A DNA stretch of 64,000 bases from Acidovorax soli (GCF_900107605.1 NZ_FNQJ01000002.1:124001-188000), one strand, 5' to 3'; positions 27,192-36,782 are shown, counted from the stretch's first letter. The notes: generated from the sequence alone by a model not told the origin. Made by a program: numbers and translations.

Positions 27192-28166
27192 TCAGTCCAG
27201 CTTGATGCTGCCGACCTTGATGACCTGGCCCCACTTGGCGCGCTCATCGGCCCAATAGCGGGCCATCTGCTCGGGCGAGCTGGGGATGGACTCCAGGCCC
27301 AGCGCCTGCAGGCGAGCCTTCACGGCCGTGCTGTCCATGGCGGCCAGCAAGGCCGCATTGAGCTTGGCGATCACGTCCTTGGGGGTGCCGGCAGGCACCA
27401 CCAGGCCTTGCCAGGCGTAGGCCTCGAAGCCCTGGAGACCCTGCTCCTGCAGCGTCGGGATGTCCTCGAAGTTCTTGACCCGCTTGGCGCTGGCGATGCC
27501 GATGGCACGCAGCTTGCCGGTCGTCACGAACTGGTAGCCGCTGGCCGTGTCCACAAACATGAAGGGCACCTGGCCCGCCACCACATCCTGCACCGCAGGG
27601 GCCGCGCCACGATAAGGCACATGGGTGAAGCGGTTGCCGGTTTTCTCGCGGAACAGCTCGGCCGCCAGATGGTGCGGGCTGCCCGGACCGGGCGATGCGT
27701 AGTTGGCGGCGTTCTGGGCTTTGGCCCAGGCCAGAAATTCGGGCAGCGTCTTGGCGGGCACCTGCGGGTTGACCACGAGGATCATCGGGAACCGCACCGT
27801 GAGGCCGACCGGGGCCAGGTCCTTTTCTGCGCTGTAGCCCAGCCTGGTGTACAGCGACGGGTTGGCCGCCAGCGTGGCGGTGTCGGCGGACATCAGCACA
27901 TAGCCATCCGCCTTGGCGCGGGCGACGTACTCCGCACCGATGTTGGTGGCCGCGCCGGGCTTGTTGTTGATGATGATGGGCTGGCCCAGCCACTTGCCCA
28001 TGGACTCGGCCAGCGTGCGGGCCACCACATCGGTGCCGCCGCCAGCAGGGTACGGAACCACCCACTCGACGGTCTTGGAGGGATAGGTCTGGGCCGCCGC
28101 AGCCGCGCAGGCCGTGAGCACAGCCAGGGCAAAAAGTCGGCGGGTGGTGGGCAAAAAGTTGCGCAT
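27192..28166 (-). CDS. Bug/TctC family periplasmic substrate-binding protein
   Basis: A 324-residue periplasmic receptor with a Sec signal peptide ending AAAAAQ. The Bug signatures are WVVPYPAGGGTDVVARTLAE at the mature N-terminus, then GQPIIINNKPGA. Many such receptors in this family lack an adjacent TctAB transporter, as here. Position as first gene of an aromatic operon suggests that the ligand is the pathway substrate; this is inference. ATG at the complement of 28164-28166 gives a proper signal peptide; an upstream in-frame start would add 35 residues before it. Confidence 0.9.
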   Translation of the reverse strand: MRNFLPTTRRLFALAVLTACAAAAAQTYPSKTVEWVVPYPAGGGTDVVARTLAESMGKWLGQPIIINNKPGAATNIGAEYVARAKADGYVLMSADTATLAANPSLYTRLGYSAEKDLAPVGLTVRFPMILVVNPQVPAKTLPEFLAWAKAQNAANYASPGPGSPHHLAAELFREKTGNRFTHVPYRGAAPAVQDVVAGQVPFMFVDTASGYQFVTTGKLRAIGIASAKRVKNFEDIPTLQEQGLQGFEAYAWQGLVVPAGTPKDVIAKLNAALLAAMDSTAVKARLQALGLESIPSSPEQMARYWADERAKWGQVIKVGSIKLD

Positions 28167-28275
28167 GAAAACCTCGGAATCGGGCAGGATGGGTTGAGCT
28201 GGAACAACGACACCAAAACCGCCACCGGGTAAACGCACGCGGCTTTGATCTGGCGCAACAAATGTATTCAATTTG

Positions 28276-28289
28276 GTTGCGCGCGCAAC
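28276..28289. promoter_or_regulatory. Candidate MarR operator 1
   Basis: Perfect 14-bp palindrome GTTGCGCGCGCAAC, 110 bp upstream of the Bug start. It shares the half-site GTTGC/GCAAC with the second palindrome 31 bp away centre to centre, i.e. about three helical turns, so two regulator dimers would bind the same DNA face. Confidence 0.55.
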
Positions 28290-28306
28290 TAGATATTTAC
28301 CCTAAT

Positions 28307-28322
28307 GGTTGCAAATGCAACC
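28307..28322. promoter_or_regulatory. Candidate MarR operator 2
   Basis: Perfect palindrome GGTTGCA-AA-TGCAACC of 16 bp, size and form typical of MarR operators. It overlaps the probable -35 region of the leftward promoter. The assignment to the MarR protein in the operon is inferred from proximity. Confidence 0.6.
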
Positions 28323-28477
28323 TGTTACATCAAGCGACCATCCCTTACAGGTGCGGGACCCGGTGCGTTGGGGCGGGCAGGTGAATGACGGGCTCTGTCG
28401 GCCGGACAAGACCGGCCAGGCGCCTGGCGGCGTGGACATGGCATAGACTCGCGGCACTTTTTTGCCATGGGACCTTC

Positions 28478-29371
28478 ATGACTGATCCTGCCCAGCTCCA
28501 GGCGCCCCCGCACGCCACGCCGTATGGCACGCTGCCGCCCGCATCACCGTTGCCCCTGCGCCGGCCCATCAGCCTGCCGCGCCTGGCGCAGATGCGCGAG
28601 GCTGGAGAAAAAATCACCATGCTCACGGCCTACGACGCCACCTTTGCCGCGGTGGCCGATGCGGCCGGCATCGAGTGCATTCTGGTGGGCGACTCGCTGG
28701 GCATGGTCTGCCAGGGCCTGCCCAGCACGGTGGGCGTCTCGCTCGACACCATGGCCTACCACACGGCCAGCGTGGCACGCGGCCTGCACCGCGTGCAGGG
28801 CACGGCCTGGCTGGTGGCCGACCTGCCCTATGGCAGCTACCACGAGTCCCGCGAACAGGCCCTGCGCAACGCCTGCGTGCTGATGCAGGCCGGCGCGCAC
28901 ATGGTCAAGCTCGAAGGCGGCGGCTGGACGGCGCCCACGGTGGAGTTTCTGGTGCAGCGCGGCGTGCCCGTGTGCGCCCACCTGGGCCTGACGCCGCAAA
29001 CCGTGCACGCCCTGGGCGGCTACCGCGTGCAGGGCAAGACCGAAGACGCCGCCCGCACCCTGCGCAAGGAGGCGCTGGAACTGCAGGACGCCGGCGCCGC
29101 CATGCTGGTGCTGGAGATGGTGCCCGCCGCACTGTCTGCCGAGATCACCGCCGAGCTGCGCCACTGCCACACCATAGGCATCGGTGCGGGCAACGGCACG
29201 GCCGGACAGGTGCTGGTGCTGCATGACATGCTGGGCATGAACCTGGGCAAGATGGCCAAATTCGTACACAACTTCATGCAGGACGCCGACAGCGTGCGGG
29301 GCGCCATGGAGGCCTATGTGCAGGCCGTCAAGCAGGGCCGCTTCCCCGACAACGCCTTGCACGCCTGGTAA
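28478..29371 (+). CDS. panB: 3-methyl-2-oxobutanoate hydroxymethyltransferase
   Basis: A 297-residue TIM-barrel enzyme making ketopantoate from ketoisovalerate and methylene-THF. Diagnostic segments are [44 protein letters not shown] and [20 protein letters not shown]. An N-terminal extension of about 30 residues precedes the conserved part. ATG at 28478 is used; the frame is open further up but not conserved. panC follows 27 bp downstream. Confidence 0.96.
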   Translation: MTDPAQLQAPPHATPYGTLPPASPLPLRRPISLPRLAQMREAGEKITMLTAYDATFAAVADAAGIECILVGDSLGMVCQGLPSTVGVSLDTMAYHTASVARGLHRVQGTAWLVADLPYGSYHESREQALRNACVLMQAGAHMVKLEGGGWTAPTVEFLVQRGVPVCAHLGLTPQTVHALGGYRVQGKTEDAARTLRKEALELQDAGAAMLVLEMVPAALSAEITAELRHCHTIGIGAGNGTAGQVLVLHDMLGMNLGKMAKFVHNFMQDADSVRGAMEAYVQAVKQGRFPDNALHAW

Positions 29372-29398
29372 GGCCCCTCTCCCACCCAGATCCCCAAA

Positions 29399-30253
29399 AT
29401 GCTCATCGCCCGCTCCATTCCCGAACTGCGCGCCGCCCTGGCCGGCCGCCGCCCCGCCTTCGTGCCCACCATGGGCAACCTGCACGCGGGGCACCTGGCG
29501 CTGGTACACCAGGCCCGGCCGCTGGGCGACTGCACCGTGGTCAGCATCTTTGTGAACCGCCTGCAGTTTCTGCCGCACGAAGACTTCGACAGCTACCCGC
29601 GCACCTGGGATGCCGACTGCGCCCAGCTGCAGGCCGCCGGCTGCGATGTGCTGTTTGCGCCCCGCGAAACCGACCTCTACCCCGAACCGCAGACCTTCAA
29701 GGTGCAGCCCGATCCGCAGCTGGCCGACCCGCTCGAAGGCCAGTTCCGCCCCGGCTTCTTCACCGGGGTGGCCACGGTGGTGATGAAGCTTTTCAGCTGC
29801 GTTTTTGGCGCCACCGGCGGTGGCACGGCGGTGTTTGGTCGCAAGGACTACCAGCAGCTCATGGTGATCCGCCAGATGGTGCGCCAGTTTGCACTGCCCA
29901 TCGAGGTGGTGGCGGGCGAGACCAGCCGCGCCCCTGACGGCCTGGCCCTGAGTTCGCGCAACGGCTACCTCAGCCCGCAGGAGCGCCAGGAAGCCGTGGC
30001 GCTGTCGCAGGCGCTGCACCAGCTGTGCGACCGCTGGGTCGCGGCGCAGGCCGCCGGAACGCTGCACCCGGCCGAGCTGGAGCAGCAGGCGCTGGACCAG
30101 CTGCGCGCGCGCGGCTGGCTGCCCGACTACCTGGCGGTGCGCCGCCGCCTGGACCTGCAGCCGGCCACGCCAGGTGATGCACCCGGGACGCTGGTGGCCC
30201 TGGGCGCCGCCCGGCTGGGGGCCACGCGGCTGATCGACAACCGGGAGTTCTAA
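29399..30253 (+). CDS. panC: Pantoate-beta-alanine ligase
   Basis: A 284-residue ATP-dependent ligase joining pantoate and beta-alanine. [14 protein letters not shown] has the HxGH nucleotidyl-transfer motif. FVNRLQF, the FGRKDYQQL segment and the late LSSRNGYL (the KMSKS-equivalent region) are conserved. Length is normal. It is the second gene of panBC; panD, which supplies beta-alanine, is 12 kb away. Confidence 0.96.
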   Translation: MLIARSIPELRAALAGRRPAFVPTMGNLHAGHLALVHQARPLGDCTVVSIFVNRLQFLPHEDFDSYPRTWDADCAQLQAAGCDVLFAPRETDLYPEPQTFKVQPDPQLADPLEGQFRPGFFTGVATVVMKLFSCVFGATGGGTAVFGRKDYQQLMVIRQMVRQFALPIEVVAGETSRAPDGLALSSRNGYLSPQERQEAVALSQALHQLCDRWVAAQAAGTLHPAELEQQALDQLRARGWLPDYLAVRRRLDLQPATPGDAPGTLVALGAARLGATRLIDNREF

Positions 30254-30508
30254 ACAACGCCCGGCCCTTGGGGTGGCACACCGCCCAGCGGGCGCCGCTG
30301 CTGGCGCTGACAGAACAAGGGATAGAAACAGACTGGAGTCAAGACATCCAACCTTGCCAGCCAGCACCTGCGGCAGGTGGTGCGGGCGCCGTCGGCCATC
30401 AGGGCATGGGGCGCCGGCCACCACGAATGCCCGGTAAACTTCCACGACCCGGATCAATTGCCTGATCCACCGCACCCCTGCGCCTTTTCCCTGCACCCGG
30501 ATCACCCC

Positions 30509-31762
30509 ATGTCCAACCCCTTCTCGCCTGCACAACTGTGGTCCCTGGCCGACCAGTTTGGCACCCCGCTGTGGGTGTATGACGCGGCCACCATCCGCCA
30601 GCGCATTGCGCAGCTGTCCAACTTCGACACCATCCGCTTTGCGCAGAAGGCCTGCTCCAACATCCACATCCTGGCGCTGATGCGCGCGCAGGGCGTGAAG
30701 GTGGACGCGGTCTCGCGCGGTGAGATCCTGCGCGCGCTGGCCGCCGGCTACCAGGCCGGCCAGCAAGGCGACGGGCCGTCGGAGATCGTGTTCACCGCCG
30801 ACCTGTTCGATGCGGCCACGCTGGCCTGCGTGGTCGAGCATGGCGTGCCGGTGAACGCCGGCTCCATCGACATGCTGCACCAGCTGGGCGCGGCATCGCC
30901 AGGGCATGCCGTGTGGCTGCGCATCAACCCCGGCTTTGGCCATGGCCACAGCAACAAGACCAACACCGGCGGCGAGCACAGCAAGCACGGCATCTGGCAC
31001 ACCGACCTGCCGGACGCGCTGGCCGCCATCCGCCAACATGGCCTGAAGCTGGCGGGGCTGCACATGCACATCGGCTCGGGCGTGGACTACCGCCACCTCG
31101 AACAGGTGTGCGGCGCCATGGTGGAGCTGGTGCGCACCACGCACTCCGCGGGGCACGACCTGCACGCCATCTCGGCCGGCGGCGGCCTGTCCATCCCTTA
31201 CCGCGATGGCGATCCGGTGATCGACACCCAGCACTACCACGGCCTGTGGGATGCCGCACGCCAGCAGGCCGAAGCCATCGTGCGCCACCCGCTGGGCCTG
31301 GAGATCGAGCCCGGCCGCTTTCTGGTGGCCGAGTCGGGCGTGCTGCTGGGCGAGGTGCGTGCCACCAAGGATGCCGGCAACAACCATTTCATGCTGCTAG
31401 ACACCGGCTTCAACGAGCTGATGCGCCCCAGCATGTACGGCAGCTACCACACCATGAACGTGCTGCGCCGCGACGGCAGCACGGTTGCGCACCGCCCCAG
31501 CGTGGTGGCAGGGCCGCTGTGCGAGTCAGGCGACGTGTTCACGCAGGGCGACGGCGGCGTGGTGCTGCCGCGCAACCTGCCGGATGCCCAGGTGGGCGAT
31601 CTGCTGGTCATCCACGACGCGGGCGCCTATGGCGCCTCGATGTCCTCCAACTACAACACCCGGCCTTTGACCGCCGAGGTGCTGGTCGATGGCGGCCAGG
31701 CCCGCCTGATCCGCCGTCGCCAGACGGTGGAAGAACTGCTGGCGCTGGAGTTGGGGCTGTAA
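30509..31762 (+). CDS. lysA: Diaminopimelate decarboxylase-type PLP enzyme
   Basis: A 417-residue fold-III PLP decarboxylase. PLP Lys47 is in FAQKACSNIH. SGGGL-equivalent phosphate loop appears as SAGGGLSIPY. The substrate Cys motif is PLCESGDVF, and YGASMSSNYN closes the active site. Similar to LysA; other ornithine/arginine decarboxylases of the fold cannot be fully excluded, but the motif spacing fits DapDC. ATG at 30509. The preceding 255-bp gap (30254-30508) has some GC-rich inverted repeats but no recognisable gene. Confidence 0.88.
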   Translation: MSNPFSPAQLWSLADQFGTPLWVYDAATIRQRIAQLSNFDTIRFAQKACSNIHILALMRAQGVKVDAVSRGEILRALAAGYQAGQQGDGPSEIVFTADLFDAATLACVVEHGVPVNAGSIDMLHQLGAASPGHAVWLRINPGFGHGHSNKTNTGGEHSKHGIWHTDLPDALAAIRQHGLKLAGLHMHIGSGVDYRHLEQVCGAMVELVRTTHSAGHDLHAISAGGGLSIPYRDGDPVIDTQHYHGLWDAARQQAEAIVRHPLGLEIEPGRFLVAESGVLLGEVRATKDAGNNHFMLLDTGFNELMRPSMYGSYHTMNVLRRDGSTVAHRPSVVAGPLCESGDVFTQGDGGVVLPRNLPDAQVGDLLVIHDAGAYGASMSSNYNTRPLTAEVLVDGGQARLIRRRQTVEELLALELGL

Positions 31763-31893
31763 GTCCGCCGGCGCGCTGACCGCCGGTCAGCCAGCGGGTA
31801 GGCCAAGCCCTACGCCACGGCGCAACCCAGGCGCACACGGGGCGCGGGCGCACGCCGGTAAGGTCAAGGCATCACTTTGTCGAGGAGATGGTG

Positions 31894-31968
31894 ATGCCTG
31901 TCATTCTGTGGTTGCTCGGAGTGCCGCTGTCTGTGCTGCTGTTGCTGATGCTGTTTGGCGTGTTCTGA
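31894..31968 (+). CDS. Small hydrophobic membrane peptide (24 aa)
   Basis: ATG at 31894 is preceded by GAGGAG with 6-nt spacing and opens a 25-codon frame ending TGA at 31968. The peptide is MPVILWLLGVPLSVLLLLMLFGVF: one membrane helix with a helix-breaking Gly-Val-Pro and no charged residue. The strong ribosome-binding site and the clean single-span composition support a real gene. It lies between lysA and the convergent gpsA. Function unknown; it may be a small membrane-protein regulator. Confidence 0.6.
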   Translation: MPVILWLLGVPLSVLLLLMLFGVF

Positions 31969-32007
31969 ACACGCACCGGGGGCGCCGGTCGGCAGCGCCC
32001 CGCCCGA

Positions 32008-33021
32008 TCAGCGCAGTTCGGAACCCGGATCGCGCCCCATCAGCAGGCCTACGGCATCGGCCGGGGCCAGGCGGCCATCGAGCAGCGCCACCACCGCCTG
32101 GGTGATGGGCATGTCCACACCGAGCCCGGCAGCACGCTGGGCCACGGTGCGGGCGCAGTACACGCCCTCGGCCACATGGCCCAGTGAATCCACCGCCTGC
32201 TGCAGGCTCTGGCCCTGCGCCAGCAGCAAGCCCACACGGCGGTTGCGCGACAGGTCGCCCGTGGCAGTGAGTACCAGGTCGCCCATGCCCGACAGCCCCA
32301 TGAAGGTGTCGGGCCGCGCGCCCAGCGCCACGCCCAGGCGGGTCATTTCGGCCAGGCCGCGCGTGATGAGGGCCGCGCGCGCATTCAGCCCCAGGTTCAG
32401 CCCATCGCACAGGCCGGTGGCAATGGCCAGCACGTTTTTCACCGCACCGCCCACCTCCACGCCCACGATGTCGTCGTTGGCATACACCCGCAGGCTGGGG
32501 CTGTGAAAGGCGGCCACCAGCGCATCGCGCACCACGGCGTGCCGGCTGGCCGCCACCAGCGCCGTGGGCTGGCCGCGCGCCACCTCTTGTGCAAAGCTGG
32601 GGCCGCTGAGCACGCCAGCTATCAAATCAGGAGCAACCTGCGCACACACCTCGTGCGCCAGCAGCCCAAAAGACCCTGCATCGGCGGATGCCACCGCTTC
32701 GAAACCCTTGCACAGCCAGGCCACGGGGGCCGTGCAGCCGCGCAGGGCACGCAGCATGGCGCGCAGCGCCGCCATGGGCGTGGCCACGATGACCAGATCG
32801 GCCGAGCACGCCAGCGCCAGCGGGTCGGCACCCGATACCGCGAGCGCGGGGGGAAAAGCAATGCCCGGCAGGTAGCGTGCATTCTGGCGCTGCGCCTGCA
32901 TGTCGGCCACCTGCTGGCCATCGCGCGCCCACAGCGTGACGGCATGGCCGCCCGGTTGCCGGGCAGCCCCCATGGCCAGTGCCGTGCCCCAGGCACCTGC
33001 ACCAAGTACGACTATGTTCAT
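32008..33021 (-). CDS. gpsA: Glycerol-3-phosphate dehydrogenase [NAD(P)+]
   Basis: A 337-residue enzyme reducing DHAP to sn-glycerol 3-phosphate for phospholipid synthesis. Rossmann motif [13 protein letters not shown] is at residues 4-16. The catalytic Lys is in [13 protein letters not shown], followed by [16 protein letters not shown]. It is the last gene of the rhodanese-grxC-secB-gpsA operon. Codons for PDLIAGV (32612-32640) coincide with a sequence, GCTCCTGATTTGATAGCT, that matches the dispersed AT-rich repeat family. Confidence 0.96.
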   Translation of the reverse strand: MNIVVLGAGAWGTALAMGAARQPGGHAVTLWARDGQQVADMQAQRQNARYLPGIAFPPALAVSGADPLALACSADLVIVATPMAALRAMLRALRGCTAPVAWLCKGFEAVASADAGSFGLLAHEVCAQVAPDLIAGVLSGPSFAQEVARGQPTALVAASRHAVVRDALVAAFHSPSLRVYANDDIVGVEVGGAVKNVLAIATGLCDGLNLGLNARAALITRGLAEMTRLGVALGARPDTFMGLSGMGDLVLTATGDLSRNRRVGLLLAQGQSLQQAVDSLGHVAEGVYCARTVAQRAAGLGVDMPITQAVVALLDGRLAPADAVGLLMGRDPGSELR

Positions 33022-33060
33022 AGCTGCTTGCGCTTATGCATCAAGCGCCAGAGGCCAAAA
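33020..33060. repeat. Dispersed ATAGCT/GCGCTT repeat before gpsA
   Basis: TCATAGCTGCTTGCGCTTATGCATCAAGCGCCAGAGGCCAAAATGG is the clearest full copy: ATAGCTGC, then GCGCTT-ATGCATC-AAGCGC, then CCAGAGGCC. It fills the gap between secB's stop (33077) and the gpsA ATG, overlapping the ATG itself. Confidence 0.7.
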
Positions 33061-33076
33061 TGGCCTCTGAACCGCA

Positions 33077-33535
33077 TCACTGGGTGATGATGGGCGAAGG
33101 TTCGCCGGCGGCCTGGGCCTGCTGCTGCTCGTACATGGCCTGGAAGTTGATTTCTGCCAGGTGCACGGGCGGGAAGCCCGCGCGGTTCACGATGTCGGCC
33201 ACGTTGCCGCGCAGGTAGGGGTACACGATCTGCGGGCAGGCGATGCCCATGATGGGGCCCATCTGGTCTTCGGGGATGTTGCGGATCTCGAAAATTCCGG
33301 CCTGCTTGGCCTCGACCAGGAACACGGTCTTGTCCTTGACCTTGGTCTGCACCGTGGCGGTGACGGCGACTTCAAAGATGCCTTCGGCCACGGGGGTGGC
33401 TTCCACGCCGAGCTGGATGTCCACGCTGGGCTGCTCCTGTTCGAGCAGGATGCCGGGCGAATTGGGCTGCTCCAGGGACATGTCCTTGAGGTAGACGCGC
33501 TGGATCTGGAACACGGGGTTTTCTTGATCGGCCAT
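33077..33535 (-). CDS. secB: Protein-export chaperone SecB
   Basis: A 152-residue tetrameric chaperone that holds preproteins unfolded and delivers them to SecA. The N-terminus [19 protein letters not shown] and the block [31 protein letters not shown] are diagnostic. The acidic/Gln-rich tail is usual. ATG at the complement of 33533-33535 (MADQENP) is preferred to the longer open frame. It lies between grxC and gpsA on one transcript. Confidence 0.97.
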   Translation of the reverse strand: MADQENPVFQIQRVYLKDMSLEQPNSPGILLEQEQPSVDIQLGVEATPVAEGIFEVAVTATVQTKVKDKTVFLVEAKQAGIFEIRNIPEDQMGPIMGIACPQIVYPYLRGNVADIVNRAGFPPVHLAEINFQAMYEQQQAQAAGEPSPIITQ

Positions 33536-33642
33536 GGTGAAGTCTCTCTGCTCTAACAAAATTTCAGCAAAACAAAACCCGCCGGGGAGCAGCTCCCGCA
33601 GCGGGCACATGGGCTTGCATTATGCAGCGCCCGGGTAACCGA

Positions 33643-33903
33643 TCAGGCGGCGCCCAGCAGGGGCATCAGCCCGCCGCGGCCGTCGAGCGCCACCAGATCG
33701 TCGTGCCCACCCACATGGGTGTCACCGATGAAGATCTGGGGCACCGTGCGGCGGCCGGTGATCTCCATCATGTGGCTGCGTGCTGCGGGGTCGGTGTCGA
33801 TGCGGACCTCTTCGATCTGCTCGACGCCCTTGGCCTTGAGTATCTGCTTGGCGCGGACGCAATAGGGGCAGACGGCGGTGGTGTACATCTTTACGGGTTG
33901 CAT
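33643..33903 (-). CDS. grxC: Glutaredoxin 3
   Basis: An 86-residue dithiol glutaredoxin. The redox site is Cys12-Pro-Tyr-Cys15 in TTAVCPYCVRAK. TVPQIFIGDTHVGGHDDL carries the cis-Pro and the GSH-binding GG. It reduces protein disulfides and mixed disulfides in the cytoplasm using glutathione. It is 79 bp after the rhodanese gene and 108 bp before secB. Confidence 0.96.
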   Translation of the reverse strand: MQPVKMYTTAVCPYCVRAKQILKAKGVEQIEEVRIDTDPAARSHMMEITGRRTVPQIFIGDTHVGGHDDLVALDGRGGLMPLLGAA

Positions 33904-33981
33904 GGCGGTCCTTCCTGTTTTTTCCTGTAGGGCAACAAAACCAGTCAAAAGCCTGTCGGCTATCGCATAACTGGGGGCAAT

Positions 33982-34389
33982 TCAGGATTTTTCTACCGGC
34001 AGGCTGGCCTCGCGCCAGGCCTTGAGGCCACCGGCCATGGCCTGGGCGTTGTCGTAGCCGAGCTTCTTGGCCATGGCCACGGCACGGTTGGCGCGGGCGC
34101 CGCTGGCACACACCAGCACCAGCGGCAGGGCCTTGTTCTTCACCAGCGTGGGCAGGCGCTCTTCGAGCTGGCCCAGCGGCACATTCTTGGCGCCGCCCAC
34201 ATGGCCGGCAGCGAACTCTTCGGTCTCGCACACGTCGATGACCACGGCTTTCTCCCGGTTGATGAGCTGCACGGCCCGCGCGGGCGTGAGCGATCCACCA
34301 CTGGCGTTCTTGAGCAGCGGCCACAGCAACATGCTGCCCGAAGCGAGTGCCACGAGGACCAGATACCAGTTGTCGATAACGAATTTCAC
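33982..34389 (-). CDS. Membrane-anchored rhodanese-like protein
   Basis: A 135-residue protein with one N-terminal transmembrane helix (about 8-26) and a single rhodanese domain. The active-site loop has Cys94 in VCASGARANRA, so sulfurtransferase activity is possible. GTG at the complement of 34387-34389 is the start; AAGGAA lies 6-10 nt upstream and the frame upstream is not protein-like. It is first in the operon with grxC, secB and gpsA, diverging from gpmA. Confidence 0.88.
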   Translation of the reverse strand: MKFVIDNWYLVLVALASGSMLLWPLLKNASGGSLTPARAVQLINREKAVVIDVCETEEFAAGHVGGAKNVPLGQLEERLPTLVKNKALPLVLVCASGARANRAVAMAKKLGYDNAQAMAGGLKAWREASLPVEKS

Positions 34390-34461
34390 GAAGATTCCTT
34401 GGGTTGGCAAACCGCGTAATTCTAAAATGTATGGTTTTGACCCGCTTTCCCTAGGGACACC

Positions 34462-35205
34462 ATGCACAAACTCGTTCTGATCCGACACGGCGAATCCACC
34501 TGGAACCTTGAAAACCGCTTCACCGGCTGGACAGACGTTGACCTGACGCCCACCGGGGTGTCGCAGGCCATGTCGGCCGGCAAACTGCTCAAGGCCGAAG
34601 GCTACGAATTCGACCTGGCTTTCACCAGCGTGCTCAAGCGCGCCATCCACACCCTGTGGTACGCGCTCGATGAAATGAACTGCACCTGGCTGCCCGTGGT
34701 GAAGGACTGGCGCCTGAACGAGCGCCACTATGGCGCCCTGCAGGGCCTGAACAAGGCCGACATGGCCAAGCAGTACGGCGACGAGCAGGTGCTGGTGTGG
34801 CGCCGCAGCTATGACACGCCCCCGCCAGCACTGGAAGCCACCGACCCCCGCAGCGAGCGCAGCGACCGCCGCTATGCCGGCGTGGCGGCCGAGAACGTAC
34901 CCCTGACCGAGTGCCTGAAAGACACCGTGGCCCGCGTGCTGCCGTTCTGGAACGAGGCCATGGCACCCGCCATCCGCTCGGGCAAACGGGTGGTGGTGGC
35001 GGCGCACGGCAACTCCATCCGCGCGCTGGTGAAGTACCTGGACAACATCTCCGAGACCGATATCGTGGGCCTGAACATTCCCAACGGGATTCCGCTGGTA
35101 TATGAGCTGGACGCCGACCTCAAGCCCATCCGCCACTACTATCTGGGCGATGCCGAGGCCGCTGCCAGGGCTGCGGCCGCCGTGGCTTCACAGGGCAAGG
35201 CGTGA
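34462..35205 (+). CDS. gpmA: 2,3-bisphosphoglycerate-dependent phosphoglycerate mutase
   Basis: A 247-residue histidine-phosphatase-fold enzyme interconverting 3- and 2-phosphoglycerate. The phospho-His is in LIRHGEST (His9). The block [19 protein letters not shown] and the later [17 protein letters not shown] give the other active-site residues. Length equals dPGM. It has its own promoter region, shared with the divergent rhodanese operon (72-bp gap). Confidence 0.97.
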   Translation: MHKLVLIRHGESTWNLENRFTGWTDVDLTPTGVSQAMSAGKLLKAEGYEFDLAFTSVLKRAIHTLWYALDEMNCTWLPVVKDWRLNERHYGALQGLNKADMAKQYGDEQVLVWRRSYDTPPPALEATDPRSERSDRRYAGVAAENVPLTECLKDTVARVLPFWNEAMAPAIRSGKRVVVAAHGNSIRALVKYLDNISETDIVGLNIPNGIPLVYELDADLKPIRHYYLGDAEAAARAAAAVASQGKA

Positions 35206-35325
35206 AGTCGGCGTAAAGCCGGGCAAAAACCCGAAAAATCCTGCGAAAGCAAGTACCCGCGCGGAACTGCAGCGGGCGCGGCCCTTCCAAAGTTGTATAT
35301 TGAAACGAAGCGGTAAAGGTGTTCT

Positions 35326-36762
35326 ATGGGCCACAAACTCAAAATTGCAGGGTGGGTGTCGATCGGCGTGGTGGCTGGAGCGCTGACCACGGTGTCCCTG
35401 CAGACGGTGGCGCGCGGCGCCATGGCGCCTTTGCCGCTGGAAGAAATCCAGCAGCTGTCCGCTGTGTTCGGCCTGGTCAAGACCGATTACGTCGAACCGG
35501 TGGATGACAAAAAGCTCATCACCGACGCCATCTCGGGCATGGTCGCCAGCCTGGACCCGCACTCGCAGTATTTCGACAAGAAGTCCTTCAAGGAATTCCG
35601 CGAAGGCACCTCGGGCCGCTTTGTGGGCGTGGGCATCGAGATCACGCAGGAAGACGGACTGATCAAGATCGTCTCGCCCATCGAGGGCTCTCCCGCCTTT
35701 CGCGCCGGGCTCAAGACCAACGACCTGATCACCAAGATCGACGAAACCGCCGTCAAGGGCCTGTCGCTCAACGACGCAGTCAAGAAGATGCGCGGCGAGC
35801 CCGCCACCAAGGTCACGCTCACCATCTTCCGCAAGGACGAAAGCCGCACCTTCCCCGTCACCATCACGCGGGAAGAGATCAAGACCCAGTCGGTCAAGGG
35901 CAAGCTCCTGGAGCCGGGCTATGGCTGGGTACGGCTGTCGCAGTTCCAGGAACGCACGGTGGATGACTTCGTGCGCAAGGTCGAGGAAATCTACAAGCAG
36001 GACCCGCAGCTCAAGGGCCTGGTGCTCGATCTGCGCAACGACCCCGGTGGCCTGCTCGATGCGGCCGTCGCGATCTCGGCGGCATTCCTGCCGGCCAACG
36101 TCACCGTGGTCAGTACCGACGGCCAGCTGGCCGAAAGCAAGGCCACCTACAAGGCCGCGCCCGAGTTCTACCAGCGCCGCAGCAGCGGCGACCCGCTCAA
36201 GCGGCTGCCTGCAGCGCTCAAGACAGTGCCGCTGATCGTGCTGGTGAACGAAGGCTCCGCCTCGGCCAGCGAGATCGTGGCCGGTGCCCTGCAGGATCAC
36301 AAGCGCGCCACCATCATGGGCAGCCAGACGTTTGGCAAGGGCTCGGTGCAGACCGTGCGCCCCCTGGGTCCGGACACCGGCCTCAAGCTCACCACGGCCC
36401 GCTACTACACGCCCAGCGGCAAGTCGATCCAGGCCAAGGGCATCGTGCCCGACGTGATGATCGACGAGTCGGAAGAAGGCAATGTGTTTGCCGCACTGCG
36501 CATGCGCGAGGCTGACCTCGACAAGCACCTGGGCAGCGGCCAAGGCGCGGAACAAAAGGACGAGGCCCGCGAAAAAGCCCGCGAAGAAGCCCGCAAGCGC
36601 CTGGAGGAAGAAGCCAAGAAGCCGGTGGCGGAACGCAAGATCCCCGAGTTCGGCTCCGACAAGGACTTCCAGCTGACGCAGGCCCTGAACCAGTTCAAGG
36701 GCCGCCCCGTGCTGGTCAGCAAGACGCTGACCGAACGCAAGGAAGAAAAGAAAGAGAACTGA
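35326..36762 (+). CDS. S41 family C-terminal processing peptidase
   Basis: A 478-residue periplasmic/envelope protease with an N-terminal hydrophobic signal/anchor (about 6-25). A PDZ domain follows (GVGIEITQEDGLIKIVSPIE to LGSPAFRAGL-type core, about 95-175). The catalytic dyad is Ser313 in GSASASEI and Lys338 in TFGKGSVQ. From about 400 a charged Glu/Lys/Arg-rich helical tail is present. It resembles CtpA-type proteases that process exported proteins. A strong hairpin terminator lies 21 bp after the stop. Confidence 0.93.
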   Translation: MGHKLKIAGWVSIGVVAGALTTVSLQTVARGAMAPLPLEEIQQLSAVFGLVKTDYVEPVDDKKLITDAISGMVASLDPHSQYFDKKSFKEFREGTSGRFVGVGIEITQEDGLIKIVSPIEGSPAFRAGLKTNDLITKIDETAVKGLSLNDAVKKMRGEPATKVTLTIFRKDESRTFPVTITREEIKTQSVKGKLLEPGYGWVRLSQFQERTVDDFVRKVEEIYKQDPQLKGLVLDLRNDPGGLLDAAVAISAAFLPANVTVVSTDGQLAESKATYKAAPEFYQRRSSGDPLKRLPAALKTVPLIVLVNEGSASASEIVAGALQDHKRATIMGSQTFGKGSVQTVRPLGPDTGLKLTTARYYTPSGKSIQAKGIVPDVMIDESEEGNVFAALRMREADLDKHLGSGQGAEQKDEAREKAREEARKRLEEEAKKPVAERKIPEFGSDKDFQLTQALNQFKGRPVLVSKTLTERKEEKKEN

Positions 36763-36782
36763 GACAGTTCTGCTGCCACCGA

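Larger units (their letters stand above)
28167..28477. promoter_or_regulatory. Divergent regulatory region between the aromatic operon and panB
   Basis: A 311-bp gap with starts diverging at both ends. The 28260-28330 stretch is AT-rich compared with its surroundings and holds two perfect palindromes (reported separately). On the minus strand a TAAATAT stretch about 20 bp after TTGCAA could be a -10 element for the Bug operon. No ORF or RNA gene was recognised in the rest (28331-28477), which should carry the panB promoter. Confidence 0.55.

Noticed and set aside
28544-31387. A 947-codon minus-strand open frame over panB, panC and lysA
   Set aside because: High-GC codon bias leaves the antisense frame open. 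It is His/Gln/Gly-rich without domains and overlaps three clear genes.
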